Source: Caulobacter sp. Root343
GTDB taxonomy: Bacteria; Pseudomonadota; Alphaproteobacteria; Caulobacterales; Caulobacteraceae
Direction: 5' to 3'
NCBI RefSeq assembly: GCF_001425745.1
Contig: NZ_LMDF01000002.1
Location: 101,709 to 165,708 of the forward strand
Length of the DNA: 64,000 bases
Part shown: positions 33,074 through 43,014 of the stretch, one piece after another
How the letters are laid out: every line of letters begins with the position of its first letter
Position numbering within the stretch: the stretch's first letter is position 1
The notes under the pieces: model-generated
What the model saw: the letters and a program-made list of their open reading frames with translations, nothing else
What the model was told of the DNA's origin: nothing
Databases searched by the model: none
Translations under genes and position numbers: made by a program

Positions 33074-33949
33074 ATGAACGTCGGCTTCATCGGACTAGGC
33101 GCCATGGGCGCGGCCATGGTTCGCAACCTGCTGGGCAAGGGCGTGTCGGTGACGGTGTGGAACCGCTCGCGGGCCATTGTCGATGACCTGGCCGCCGAGG
33201 GCGCGACGCCCGCCCAGACGATCGACGACGTCTTCGCCGCCGACATCGTCTTGAGCATGCTCGCCCACGACCAGGCCATGCGCGACGTGCTGGTCGACAG
33301 CGGCGCGCTGGGTCGCGCCCGCAAAGGCGTGGTCCACGTCAACCTCGCCACCATCTCCACCGCCCTGGCTGTTGAGCTCTCGGCTCTGCACACTGAACTG
33401 GGCCTCGGCTACGTCGCCTCGCCGGTGTTCGGCCGCCCGCCCGTGGCCCTGGCCGGAGGCTTGAACGTCCTGGCCGCCGGCGCGCCCGCCGCCGTCGAGG
33501 CCGCCATGCCGGTGCTGGGGAAGCTGGCCGCCAAGGTTTGGCCGCTGGGCGAGGATCCCGTCCGCGCCAACGCCCTGAAGCTGGCCGGCAACTTCATGAT
33601 CGTCTCGGCCATCGAATCGATGGGCGAGGCCGTGGCGCTGGGCGAGGCTTACGGCGTCGAGGGGGCCGAGCTGCTGGACATGCTGACCAGCACTCTGTTC
33701 GCCGCGCCGATCTACAAGATCTATGGCGGCATGATCGCCGAGCGCCGCTACAGCCCGCCCGGCTTCGCCGCCGAACTGGGCCTGAAGGACGTGCGCCTGG
33801 TCCTGGACGCCGCCGAGGCCAAGGGCCTGTCCATGCCGCTGGCGGACCTGGCGGAGGCGAGCCTGGAATCGCTGCTGGGCGGACCGGACAAGGGCCTGGA
33901 TCTGGCGGCGTTGGCCGAGGTCGCGCGAGGACGTGTGGAAGGTCGCTGA
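33074..33949 (+). CDS. 3-hydroxyisobutyrate dehydrogenase-family NAD(P)-dependent oxidoreductase
   Basis: 291 aa from the ATG at 33074, which has GGAGG 7 nt upstream. The Rossmann start VGFIGLGAMGAAMVRNLL, the substrate loop (YVASPVFGRPPVALAGGLNVLAAG) and the catalytic-lysine helix (ALKLAGNFMIVSAIESMGEAVAL) match the beta-hydroxyacid dehydrogenase family, closest to glyoxylate/succinic semialdehyde reductase-type members. Substrate not determinable. It follows the HAD gene by 23 nt and may be cotranscribed with rpmJ. Confidence 0.87.
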   Translation: MNVGFIGLGAMGAAMVRNLLGKGVSVTVWNRSRAIVDDLAAEGATPAQTIDDVFAADIVLSMLAHDQAMRDVLVDSGALGRARKGVVHVNLATISTALAVELSALHTELGLGYVASPVFGRPPVALAGGLNVLAAGAPAAVEAAMPVLGKLAAKVWPLGEDPVRANALKLAGNFMIVSAIESMGEAVALGEAYGVEGAELLDMLTSTLFAAPIYKIYGGMIAERRYSPPGFAAELGLKDVRLVLDAAEAKGLSMPLADLAEASLESLLGGPDKGLDLAALAEVARGRVEGR

Positions 33950-34024
33950 ATCGCGCTTTCCATGGGCGCGGCTTCGAACTAGGTTCCGCGCCTCCCAATT
34001 CCAGCCTCTCGCGAGACTTTCCGC

Positions 34025-34294
34025 ATGGCCGACGACGCCACTCCCCACGCAGACGTTCTGAACTCGACCGCCCAGGGTCAGCTGAAGTCGATCATCGACC
34101 GCGTCGAGCGGCTCGAGGTCGAAAAGACCGAGATCATGGAGCAGATGAAGGAAGTCTACGCCGAGGCCAAGGGTAACGGCTTCGACGTGAAGATCCTCAA
34201 GAAGGTGGTCCGCATCCGCAAGCAGGACCGCGCCAAGCGCCAGGAAGAGGACGCGATCCTGGACCTCTATCTGTCGGCGATCGGCGAGATCTAA
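34025..34294 (+). CDS. gapR: Nucleoid-associated protein GapR (DUF2312)
   Basis: 89 aa, full length. The coiled-coil QGQLKSIIDRVERLEVEKTE and the conserved C-terminal half GFDVKILKKVVRIRKQDRAK, RQEEDAILDLYLSAIGEI are essentially those of Caulobacter GapR. GapR forms dimers/tetramers that clamp overtwisted AT-rich DNA and help topoisomerases during replication. The gene stands alone with short flanks; in C. crescentus it lies four genes from tacA, the same distance as here. Confidence 0.95.
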   Translation: MADDATPHADVLNSTAQGQLKSIIDRVERLEVEKTEIMEQMKEVYAEAKGNGFDVKILKKVVRIRKQDRAKRQEEDAILDLYLSAIGEI

Positions 34295-34347
34295 GTCCGT
34301 CGTTTTTACGGGTGCGCTGGCGCGTTGGATCGCGCTAGCGTTCTCGC

Positions 34348-34683
34348 ATGCGCGCCAAGCCGCCCGATCCGAAAGAACAGGCCAAGCGGGCCGCGCTGAA
34401 TGCGCTCAAGCGCGCCCGGCGCGCGGCCGAGAAGACCGGCGTCGAGCTCTCCGAATGGGAGGGCGAGTTCCTGACCAGCGTCGCCCAGCGCGTCGAGACC
34501 TACGGCCGGGCCTTCGCCGACCCGGAGAAGGGCGCGCGCGGCCAGGCCCTTTCCGGTAATCAGGCCATCAAGCTCAAGGAAATCGCCCGCAAGGCGAAAG
34601 GCGAGGCCAAGCCGATGAAGCGCGGCAAGGGCTTCGGCCGCCGCGAACGGCCTCAAGCCGAGCCGGAAAGCGACGAAGGCTGA
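34348..34683 (+). CDS. Hypothetical basic protein
   Basis: 111 aa, strongly basic at both ends (KEQAKRAALNALKRARRAAEK and MKRGKGFGRRER), with a helical centre SEWEGEFLTSVAQRVETYGRAFAD. No signal peptide and no family recognised. It could bind nucleic acid, which is inferred only from charge. It follows gapR by about 50 nt in the same direction. Confidence 0.7.
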   Translation: MRAKPPDPKEQAKRAALNALKRARRAAEKTGVELSEWEGEFLTSVAQRVETYGRAFADPEKGARGQALSGNQAIKLKEIARKAKGEAKPMKRGKGFGRRERPQAEPESDEG

Positions 34684-34758
34684 TCCTGGCGCGACCGGGC
34701 CTGACGGCGAGATCGATGTTCTGCGGTTAACTCCCTTCACCAAACGGGGAGAGAACTC

Positions 34759-35247
34759 ATGGAAATCGCCAAGTCTTGGCGCGGCGTCGCGCTGACCATC
34801 CTGCTAGCCACCGCGGTGGCCGGAACGCTCGATATCACCGACGCCTGCGTCTATTGGGCGATCACCAAGGGCGTCCCGCCCGAGCGGATCTTTCAGTCGA
34901 TCGCCAGCGGCCTGCTGGGCAAGGCGGCGTACAAGGGCGGCGCCCAGACGGCGGCCCTGGGCCTGGTCCTGCACTTTGGCATCATGGCGGTGATGGTGGC
35001 GGTCTACGCCCTGGCCAGCCTTCGCCTGCCGGTTCTGACCAAGCGCCCGGTCGTCATGGGCCTCGGCTACGGGCTGGCGACCTATCTGGTGATGAACTAC
35101 GTCGTCCTGCCGCTGTCGCGGGTGGGGCCGCGCGGCGCCTTCGTTCTGCCCAATTTCATCAATGGATTGATGGCGCACCTGGTGCTGGTCGGCCTCACGA
35201 TCGCCATGATCGTGGCCTGGCGCGAGCGGCGAACGAATACACTCTAG
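34759..35247 (+). CDS. Hypothetical inner-membrane protein
   Basis: 162 aa with four hydrophobic segments (about 10-32, 63-87, 97-118, 134-155). The opening VALTILLATAVAGTLDITDACVYW and loop PERIFQSIASGLLGKAAYKGG resemble a widespread four-span alphaproteobacterial membrane family of unknown function. The ribosome site GGGGAG lies 8 nt before the ATG. No operon partner. Confidence 0.75.
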   Translation: MEIAKSWRGVALTILLATAVAGTLDITDACVYWAITKGVPPERIFQSIASGLLGKAAYKGGAQTAALGLVLHFGIMAVMVAVYALASLRLPVLTKRPVVMGLGYGLATYLVMNYVVLPLSRVGPRGAFVLPNFINGLMAHLVLVGLTIAMIVAWRERRTNTL

Positions 35248-35294
35248 GATTTCGTCTCAAAGGCTTACCAAAAACTGTCGTTCACCCGCCACTG

Positions 35295-35310
35295 TTAAGG
35301 TCTTGGTAAC
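35295..35310 (+). promoter_or_regulatory. CtrA-box-like site
   Basis: TTAA (35295-35298), 7 nt, then GTAAC (35306-35310). This is one base off the CtrA consensus TTAA-N7-TTAAC. It lies about 160 nt upstream of the gene at 35471, next to tacA. Confidence 0.4.
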
Positions 35311-35470
35311 GCTCTCGGCTGAAAATGTGAATAATTGTAAAGAGTTAATGACTTTCCTGTTGTGAGGTTCTGGGTCGCGGCTGCTCACAGCGACCTCCGT
35401 CTCGATGCGCGCGGGCGAAAGCCTGGATCGGCCGCCGAGCGAACCCCACGGTTCAAACGGACTAAGGACA

Positions 35471-35965
35471 ATGGCGACGACCTATCAATATCTGCTGCGC
35501 CGAAAGGCGGAGCTGGAAACCCGTATGATCGAAGCGCAACGGCGGGCTCAAGCCCCGTTCGAGAGTGAGCTGCGCGCGATCATCCTGGCGCTGGACGCGC
35601 TGAAACAGGCCGGCATGGCCGAGCGTCTGTCGGCCGGCGAGCCGGCGACGTTCGCGCCGCCGACGCCGGGCAAACGCGGCCGGCGAGGGCGCACCACGCG
35701 CGACATGATCCTGATGACCCTGGCCCAGGCGCCGGGCCTGAACGAGGCGGAGATCGCCCGTCAGCTCGACCACCGCTGGAGCCGCCCGGTCACGCCGGTG
35801 GCCGTCGGGCGCGAGCTCGAGGCGATGGAGATGGAGGGGCTCACCCGTCGCTCGGGACCGGGCTGGATCCGGCTCACGGAGCAGGCGGAAGAGCATGTCA
35901 CCGAAGAGCACGTCGAAGACGCGGAGGAACGACCAAGCCTCAGCCTGGCGGTTCCGGGGCACTAG
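35471..35965 (+). CDS. Hypothetical protein with predicted winged helix
   Basis: 164 aa from the ATG at 35471 with AAGGA upstream; the frame extends 22 codons further without a ribosome site. An N-terminal coiled coil (YLLRRKAELETRMIEAQRRA, then a helix to residue 55), a basic linker GKRGRRGRTTRDM, then a winged helix (ILMTLAQAPGLNEAEIARQL, VGRELEAMEMEGLTRRSGPGW). It is probably a DNA-binding regulator. Its gap upstream is AT-rich with a CtrA-like box, and it converges on tacA. Confidence 0.7.
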   Translation: MATTYQYLLRRKAELETRMIEAQRRAQAPFESELRAIILALDALKQAGMAERLSAGEPATFAPPTPGKRGRRGRTTRDMILMTLAQAPGLNEAEIARQLDHRWSRPVTPVAVGRELEAMEMEGLTRRSGPGWIRLTEQAEEHVTEEHVEDAEERPSLSLAVPGH

Positions 35966-35995
35966 GTCGGCCCGAACACCAAATCGGTAAGAGAC

Positions 35996-36096
35996 CTAAG
36001 CCCGCGCCGTCGGTTTGACGGCCGGGCGGGCCGGCTTCAGCAGCGTCTTCAGGCGCTGTTCGCGCGACACCGGCCGGAAAATCATCAAAGTCGCCA

Positions 36097-36097
<1 letters not shown>
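35996..36097 (-). CDS. 33-aa ORF translationally coupled to tacA
   Basis: Encodes MATLMIFRPVSREQRLKTLL and a basic Pro-rich tail KPARPAVKPTARA. Its ATG overlaps the tacA stop (TGATG), and AAGGAGG sits 6 nt upstream inside the last tacA codons, an unusually strong ribosome site with no other purpose. This argues for translation. No family known; the sequence is cationic and amphipathic. It could modulate TacA or simply protect the mRNA 3' end. Confidence 0.55.
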
Positions 36098-37563
<1,466 letters not shown>

Positions 37564-37668
37564 TGGGCACATCCACCAGAACCGGCCACGCCCACATGGA
37601 GCAGGGCTCTTGTTGGTTCAGAGTGATACAGCGCCGGGGTAAACATCGGCTTTCGCAGACGTGTCGTG

Positions 37669-37689
37669 AACCTTAAGGTTTAGGCTTAA
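37669..37689. promoter_or_regulatory. AACCTTAAGGTT palindrome between tacA and the YjbR gene
   Basis: A perfect 12-bp palindrome (37669-37680) is followed 9 nt after its TTAA by a second TTAA (37686-37689). The spacing differs from the 7 nt of a true CtrA box. It lies about 110 nt upstream of tacA and 25 nt before the rightward gene, so it could regulate either. Confidence 0.35.
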
Positions 37690-37712
37690 CAAGGTCTTGC
37701 GCGGAGGGGCCC

Positions 37713-38087
37713 ATGGTCGATGACGAACAGCTGAAGGCTCTTGCCCTGGCCTTGCCCGAGGTGACCGGCGGCGTCGGCGAGAGCGGCCAGTTCGGCTATG
37801 AGGTCGGCGGCAAGGGGATCGCCTGGGGCTATCTGGCGCGCCCGACGCCCAAGGCCAGGCGCGTGCTGGTCCCGGGCGTCGCCGCCATCCGCTGTCCGAT
37901 GGAGACCAAGGCGATGCTGATCGAGGCCGCGCCCGAGCGGTTCTTCACCGACGACCACTATCGCGGCTATCCGGCGGTGCTGGTGCGGCTGTCCGAGATC
38001 GAGGCCGACGAACTGGCGGGGTTGCTCAAGCAGGCCTGGAAGATCGTGGCGCCCAAGGCGGTCCAGAAGCGTTATCCAGGCGTTTGA
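37713..38087 (+). CDS. MmcQ/YjbR-family protein
   Basis: 124 aa, full length for the family: helix LKALALALPEVTGG, then EVGGKGIAWGYL, CPMETKAMLIEAAPERFFTDDHYRGYPAVLVRL and a final helix ELAGLLKQAWKIVAPK. YjbR proteins have a double-wing DNA-binding-like fold but no established role. GGAGGGG lies 5-6 nt before the ATG. It is followed after 41 nt by the M3 peptidase gene. Confidence 0.8.
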   Translation: MVDDEQLKALALALPEVTGGVGESGQFGYEVGGKGIAWGYLARPTPKARRVLVPGVAAIRCPMETKAMLIEAAPERFFTDDHYRGYPAVLVRLSEIEADELAGLLKQAWKIVAPKAVQKRYPGV

Positions 38088-38128
38088 CGCATTGCGCCAT
38101 GCCGGCGCCGAGGCCTATCTGCTAGCCC

Positions 38129-39931
38129 ATGAACGCCCCCTTCAAGCCCGACGCCCCGCCCGAATGGAACCTGGCCGACCTCTATGTCGGCCGCGACGAC
38201 CCCCGGATCGAGACCGACCTCGCCGCCGCCAAGGCCGCCAACGACGAGCTGGCCTCGCTGGAGGGAATGTTCCTGGAGGCCCGCAAGGAGCCTCAGCGCC
38301 TGGGCGTGCTGCTGGATCGCGGCATCGGTCTCTACGAACAGGCCACAAACGGACTGTGGAGCGTCGGCGCCTATGCGGCCCTGGCCGCCTCGGTGGCGCG
38401 CGACGACCCGGCCTGGGCCAAGTTCGAGGGCGACCTGCGGGCCCGCTCGTCGCAGGTCGCCGCCGAGAGCCTGTTCTTCACGCTGGAGCTGAACCAGCTT
38501 GAGGACGGCGAGATCGCCGCCGCGCTTAAGGCCTACCCGGAGGCCGCCCGCTGGGCGCCGTGGCTGCGCCGCGTGCGCCTGTCGCGCCCGCACGAGCTGT
38601 CGCCCGAGTTGGAGCGCTTCATCGTCGACAAGGCTCCGGCCGTCGCCAACTGGGTGCGCCTCTATGACGAGACCCTGGCCAAGCTGACCGCCCAGGCCGA
38701 AGGCAAGGCCGGCGCCGAGACCCTGACCCTGCCCGAGGCCTTGAACCGACTTTCCGACCCCAGTGTCGAACGCCGCAAGGCCGCCGCCGACGGCCTGGCC
38801 AAGGCGCTGTCGGAGCGCGCCTCGACCCAGGCCTTGGTGCTGAACACCCTGGCCTTCGAGAAACAGGTCGAGGATCGCTGGCGCCGTTACGACCACCCGG
38901 CCCAGTCGCGGCACCTGGCCAACGAGGTCGACGCCGACGCCGTGGACGCCCTGGAGCAGGCGGTGGTCGAGGCCTATCCGCGCCTGTCGCACCGCTATTA
39001 CGCGCTGAAGGCCAAGGTCATGGGCCGCGACAGCCTGGACTATTGGGACCGTAACGCTCCGCTGACCGCCGCCGCCCCGCGCGCCTATGCCTGGGACGAG
39101 GCCAAGGGCATGGTGCTGGAGAGCTTCCAGGACCTGGCGCCCAAGTTCGCCGACGCCGCCCGGGTGTTCTTCGACCGCCCGTGGATCGACGCCCGTCCGC
39201 GTCCCGGCAAGCAGTCCGGCGCCTTCGCCCATCCGGTCACCGCCGACCGCCATCCGTTCGTGTTCCTGAACTATATGGGCGAGCGGCGCGACGTGCTGAC
39301 CCTGGCTCACGAGCTGGGCCATGCGGTCCACCAGACCCTGTGCGCGCCGCTGGGCACCCTGCTGGCCGACACGCCCCTGACCCTGGCCGAGACCGCCTCG
39401 ATTTTCGGCGAAGGCCTGGTGTTCGACCGCCTGCTGGCCGAGGCGACGCCCGAGGACCGCAAGGGCCTGCTGGCCGGCAAGATCGAGGACGGCCTCAACA
39501 CCGTGGTCCGTCAGATCGCCTTCCACCGCTTCGAGCGCCGCTTCCATGAGGCGCGGGCCGAGGGCGAGCTGTCGCCCGACCAGATTGGCGGCCTGTGGCT
39601 GGAGGTAATGGGCGAGAGCCTCGGTCCGGCCGTGAAGCTGAACGAGGGCTACGAGCGCTATTGGGCCTATGTCAGCCACTTCTGTCACGCGCCGTTCTAC
39701 GTCTACGCCTACGCGTTCGGAGACCTGCTGGTGCGCGGCCTGATGGAGAAGCGCCGCGAGGATCCGGCGAAATTCGCTCCGCTTTACGAGGACCTCCTCG
39801 CGGCGGGCGGCACGCGCACCTATGTCGAGGCCCTGGCCCCCTTTGGCCTGAACCCCAGGGACAAGGCGTTCTGGGCCGCCGGCTGTTCGCAGTTGGAGCG
39901 GCTGGTGGACGAGTTCGAAGCCCTCGTCTGA
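38129..39931 (+). CDS. M3-family oligoendopeptidase (PepF type)
   Basis: 600 aa, cytosolic zinc metallopeptidase cutting short peptides. The N-terminal helical part (1-200) forms the channel wall. The catalytic motif HELGH is at residues 394-398 (LTLAHELGHAVHQ), with ETASIFGE 25 residues later giving the third zinc ligand. The late YWAYVSHFCHAPFYVYAYAFG block holds the transition-state Tyr/His. No signal peptide. Followed after 14 nt by a SnoaL-like gene, so probably the start of an operon reaching to the AarF gene. Confidence 0.92.
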   Translation: MNAPFKPDAPPEWNLADLYVGRDDPRIETDLAAAKAANDELASLEGMFLEARKEPQRLGVLLDRGIGLYEQATNGLWSVGAYAALAASVARDDPAWAKFEGDLRARSSQVAAESLFFTLELNQLEDGEIAAALKAYPEAARWAPWLRRVRLSRPHELSPELERFIVDKAPAVANWVRLYDETLAKLTAQAEGKAGAETLTLPEALNRLSDPSVERRKAAADGLAKALSERASTQALVLNTLAFEKQVEDRWRRYDHPAQSRHLANEVDADAVDALEQAVVEAYPRLSHRYYALKAKVMGRDSLDYWDRNAPLTAAAPRAYAWDEAKGMVLESFQDLAPKFADAARVFFDRPWIDARPRPGKQSGAFAHPVTADRHPFVFLNYMGERRDVLTLAHELGHAVHQTLCAPLGTLLADTPLTLAETASIFGEGLVFDRLLAEATPEDRKGLLAGKIEDGLNTVVRQIAFHRFERRFHEARAEGELSPDQIGGLWLEVMGESLGPAVKLNEGYERYWAYVSHFCHAPFYVYAYAFGDLLVRGLMEKRREDPAKFAPLYEDLLAAGGTRTYVEALAPFGLNPRDKAFWAAGCSQLERLVDEFEALV

Positions 39932-39945
39932 CGGAGCGACGCGAT

Positions 39946-40308
39946 ATGCCCACCCAGGAACGCCTGGCCGATTTCATCGCCACCGTGGTCCGCAACGAGC
40001 ATGTCGAGGCAATCGAACGCTTCTACGCGCCCCACGCGACGATGCAGGAGAACAACGCCCCGCCGCGCGTGGGGCGTGACGTCCTGGTGGCGCACGAGGC
40101 GGCCGCCCTGGCGCGGCTTTCCAGGATGGAGACCGAGCCGGCCGGCGACGTGATCCACGACGGCGACCAGGTGGTGATCCGCTGGGTCTTCCACATGACC
40201 GGCAAGGACGGCAAGACGCGGCGCTTCGAGGAGCTGGCCCACCAGCACTGGGAGGGCGATTTCATCGTCCGCGAGCGGTTCTTCTACGACCCGGGGCAGT
40301 TCGCCTGA
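39946..40308 (+). CDS. SnoaL-like (NTF2-fold) protein
   Basis: 120 aa from the ATG at 39946. A cone-shaped NTF2 fold is suggested by FIATVVRNEHVEAIERFYAPHATMQENN, a central VIHDGDQVVIRWVFHMTGKDGKTRRFEE and a final WEGDFIVRERFFYD. Such proteins bind or isomerise small polar molecules; no catalytic pair can be assigned. The stop overlaps the AarF start (TGATG), indicating coupled translation. Confidence 0.8.
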   Translation: MPTQERLADFIATVVRNEHVEAIERFYAPHATMQENNAPPRVGRDVLVAHEAAALARLSRMETEPAGDVIHDGDQVVIRWVFHMTGKDGKTRRFEELAHQHWEGDFIVRERFFYDPGQFA

Positions 40309-41663
40309 TGGCCGACGATCGGCGTGATCCGGAACGTGACCGCTTCTCGGGCCGTCTGTCCCGCTTCGCCAAGGTGGGGGCGGGCCTCTCGGGCGCGGCG
40401 GTCTCTTACGGCGCCAACCGCGTGTTCGGCGGCGACGACGCCAACGCCCGCAACGCCAAGGCGCTGAAGGCGGCGCTGGGCGGGCTGAAGGGCCCGCTGA
40501 TGAAGGCGGCGCAGATGTTCGCCACCGTGCCGGACCTGCTGTCGCCGGAATTCGCCAAGGAGCTTGGCGAGCTGCAGACCAACGCCCCGGCCATGGGCTG
40601 GCCGTTCGTGCGCCGGCGCATGGCGGCCGAGTTGGGGCCGGACTGGCAGGGCCGGTTCGCGAGCTTCGAACATGAAGCCGCCGCGGCCGCCTCGCTGGGC
40701 CAGGTGCATCGCGCCACGACCCATGACGGCCGCGCCCTGGCCGTGAAGCTGCAGTATCCGGACATGCAGAGCGCGGTCGAAAGCGACCTTGGCCAGCTGC
40801 GCACCCTGATCGGCCTGATGAAGCGTATGGATGGTTCGATCGACCCGTCCGAGGCCATCGTCGAGATCGGCGACCGCCTGCGCGAGGAGCTGGACTACGC
40901 CCGCGAGGCCAAGCTGATGACGCTGTACGGCAACTTCTTCGCCGGGCGTGAGGACATCCGCACGCCGACGCCCGTTCCGGAGTTATCCACAGGGCGCCTG
41001 CTGTCGATGACCTGGCTGGACGGCCAGGGCCTGCTGGCCTTCAAGGACGCCTCGCAGGAGACGCGCGACCATGTCGCCGCCCTGTTGTTCGACGCTTGGT
41101 GGAGCCCGATGACCCATCTGGGGATCATCCACGGCGATCCGCACCTGGGGAACTACACCTTTGGCGGAGAAGGCGCGGCGCACCTGAACCTGCTGGATTT
41201 CGGCTGCATCCGGATCTTCCCGCCGAAGTTCGTGGCGGGCGTGGTGCGGCTCTATCGGGCGCTGTCGAACGACGACCGGGCCGAGCAGATGGAGTCCTAT
41301 CGCAGTTGGGGCTTCACCGGCCTGACGGACGATCTGGTCGACGCGCTGAACGTCTGGGCCCGTTTCATCTACGGCCCATTGCTGGATGACCGGATCCGCA
41401 CCGTGGCCGACGACGTTCCACCCGGCGAGTATGGCCGCCGCGAGGCGTTCAGGGTCCGTCAGGCGCTGAAGGCGGTGGGCGGCGTGACCATTCCCCGCGA
41501 GTTCGTGTTCATGGACCGCGCGGCGATCGGTCTGGGCGCTGCGTTCCTGCACCTGGGGGCTCGGCACAATTGGCGGGCGTTGTTCGAGGCCTCGCTGGAA
41601 GGGTTCTCGGAAGAGGCCGTGGCCGAGCGGCAGGCCAAGGCGCTGGCGGCGGTGGGGCTTTAG
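40308..41663 (+). CDS. ABC1/AarF-family atypical kinase-like protein
   Basis: 451 aa, UbiB-related fold. The KxGQ element appears as KAAQ (66-69), the Ala-rich loop is HEAAAAASLGQVHRA, the catalytic loop is HGDPHLGNYT and the metal motif is LLDFGCIR. This subgroup often has Ala in KxGQ. UbiB/COQ8 members support ubiquinone synthesis through ATPase activity; this protein lacks the two C-terminal membrane helices of UbiB, so it is probably a soluble paralogue. Last gene of the M3-SnoaL-AarF run; a hairpin terminator follows. Confidence 0.87.
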   Translation: MADDRRDPERDRFSGRLSRFAKVGAGLSGAAVSYGANRVFGGDDANARNAKALKAALGGLKGPLMKAAQMFATVPDLLSPEFAKELGELQTNAPAMGWPFVRRRMAAELGPDWQGRFASFEHEAAAAASLGQVHRATTHDGRALAVKLQYPDMQSAVESDLGQLRTLIGLMKRMDGSIDPSEAIVEIGDRLREELDYAREAKLMTLYGNFFAGREDIRTPTPVPELSTGRLLSMTWLDGQGLLAFKDASQETRDHVAALLFDAWWSPMTHLGIIHGDPHLGNYTFGGEGAAHLNLLDFGCIRIFPPKFVAGVVRLYRALSNDDRAEQMESYRSWGFTGLTDDLVDALNVWARFIYGPLLDDRIRTVADDVPPGEYGRREAFRVRQALKAVGGVTIPREFVFMDRAAIGLGAAFLHLGARHNWRALFEASLEGFSEEAVAERQAKALAAVGL

Positions 41664-41771
41664 AAGTTTCCGATCTTCCCGGCGAAGGCCGTGATCCAGC
41701 TCCCAGAACGCCTTGGCCGATTGGAGGGGCGCGGCGCACGTGGAGCCCGCCTCAGCGCTCTTCCATCTGGG

Positions 41772-41797
41772 CCCCGGCTTTCGCCGGGGAGGTCGGA
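41772..41797 (+). terminator. Hairpin with T-rich tail after the AarF gene
   Basis: CCCCGGC (41772-41778), a TTTC loop region and GCCGGGG (41783-41789), followed by GGTCGGATTTTT. The core CCCGGC-TTTC-GCCGGG looks like a dispersed Caulobacter intergenic unit that doubles as a terminator. Confidence 0.55.
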
Positions 41798-41804
41798 TTT
41801 TTGG

Positions 41805-42401
41805 TCACTCATACTCCGCCAGCAGCCCCTCCAGCTTCCGCTGCTCGGGCTTCATCACCCAGAAATAGCGGGCGGTGTTCCAGCCGACGCTGGCGATCAA
41901 GGCCACGCCGAACACGAACAGCATCTGCCAGGTGTCGCGTTCGGTGGCCTTGCCCACCTCGCGCAGCTGTCCGACGCTGACCAGCATCGGCGTTACGAAG
42001 ACCGGCAACATCATCCAGAAGATCCTCACATTGGTTCGCGCCCGGCGGTTGGCCGCGAGCATCGCGGAAAGCGTGTCGCGCACCGGCGAGCCGTCCGGCT
42101 TGCCGCGATGGCGCAGCAGGATTCCGACGACCAGCACCGCGGCCAGCACCAGCCAGCACACCGCCAGCATGGCCAGCGAGCCCCACTCGCGGCCGACGTC
42201 CATCCGTCCGGCGGCGATCGTCCGCACCATGAGGGCCGTGAAAATGGTCATGGCGGTCACGGGGATCGCGAAGAACAGGAGTTCGCCACGGCGGCGAGCC
42301 TTCAGCGTCTGCATCAGTGTCTCCATCAGATAGGCCTGGGCCTTGTCGTCGGGCGTGTTGGCCGGCGAGCGCCAGGCGGCTTCGAGCTGTTCAAATTCCA
42401 T
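41805..42401 (-). CDS. Membrane protein paired with ECF sigma factor
   Basis: 198 aa with two N-terminal and two C-terminal hydrophobic pairs: about 41-62, 74-96, 127-146, 160-178. The first 20 residues (FEQLEAAWRSPANTP) are cytoplasmic and conserved-looking. The gene overlaps the sigma-factor gene by 11 nt, the usual arrangement for a membrane anti-sigma factor. However, it lacks a zinc-binding HxxxCxxC motif. Role inferred from context only. Confidence 0.7.
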   Translation of the reverse strand: MEFEQLEAAWRSPANTPDDKAQAYLMETLMQTLKARRRGELLFFAIPVTAMTIFTALMVRTIAAGRMDVGREWGSLAMLAVCWLVLAAVLVVGILLRHRGKPDGSPVRDTLSAMLAANRRARTNVRIFWMMLPVFVTPMLVSVGQLREVGKATERDTWQMLFVFGVALIASVGWNTARYFWVMKPEQRKLEGLLAEYE

Positions 42402-42921
42402 CGTCGGCGCCCTCCACGAGGCTGGAGACGCGCTGGCGGATACGGGTCAGGCGCGCCCCGACATTGGTTTCGGAAAGGCCGTGCAGCTGGGCGATCTGGG
42501 CGTAGGCCACGCCGTCCAGCGACAGCAGGATCAGCGACCGCTCGACCGGCGGCAGCTGACGGATCGCCGCGTACAGGCGCTCCAGCAGCGCCGCCTGCGG
42601 ATCCGACCCGGCGTCGCGCGTCAGCAGCTCGGCCTCGACCGTCACGCCGCGCAGCCGCCGGCGGTTTTCGCCGCGCCGCCAGGTCAGGGCGGCGTTGTGA
42701 GCGACGCGGTGGACGAACGTCCCGGCTGCACTTTCATCGCGGAACCTGGGTCGCGCCTTCCAGAGGGCGAGCGTCATCTCCTGCAGCAGGTCGTGCTGGT
42801 CGGCCGACTCGGCGAAGGCGCGGGCCGTCCGGTGCAGCATCGGCAGATGCGGCGTCAGCCAGGCGGCGAAGTCGCCGTCCCTGTCGATGTCGTGCCTACC
42901 GATGTCGTGGTCGCGGCCCAT
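42391..42921 (-). CDS. ECF RNA polymerase sigma factor
   Basis: 176 aa. Region 2 has DQHDLLQEMTLALWKARPRF and FVHRVAHNAALTWRR; region 4 has LPPVERSLILLSLDGVAYAQIAQLHGLSETNVGARLTRIRQRV. GGGGAG precedes the ATG. It differs from the FecI-type factor in this window and is followed by a membrane protein instead of FecR, so it belongs to another ECF class, regulated by the overlapping downstream gene. Confidence 0.88.
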   Translation of the reverse strand: MGRDHDIGRHDIDRDGDFAAWLTPHLPMLHRTARAFAESADQHDLLQEMTLALWKARPRFRDESAAGTFVHRVAHNAALTWRRGENRRRLRGVTVEAELLTRDAGSDPQAALLERLYAAIRQLPPVERSLILLSLDGVAYAQIAQLHGLSETNVGARLTRIRQRVSSLVEGADDGI

Positions 42922-43014
42922 CCGTCTCCCCTGTTTCGAAAGGTTAGACGCCAGCTGGGGCGGCGTCCTTACGGAAGGCTTTCGTTTCTTTCAAACGCTC
43001 GTTAGCCTGACCGT

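Noticed and set aside
34735..34760. TTAAC near 34729 as a CtrA box for the membrane protein gene
   Set aside because: No second half-site at 7-nt spacing.
40503..40514. Loss of KxGQ in the AarF protein as evidence of inactivity
   Set aside because: This subgroup often has Ala at that Gly, and the Ala-rich loop, HGDPH and DFG motifs are intact.
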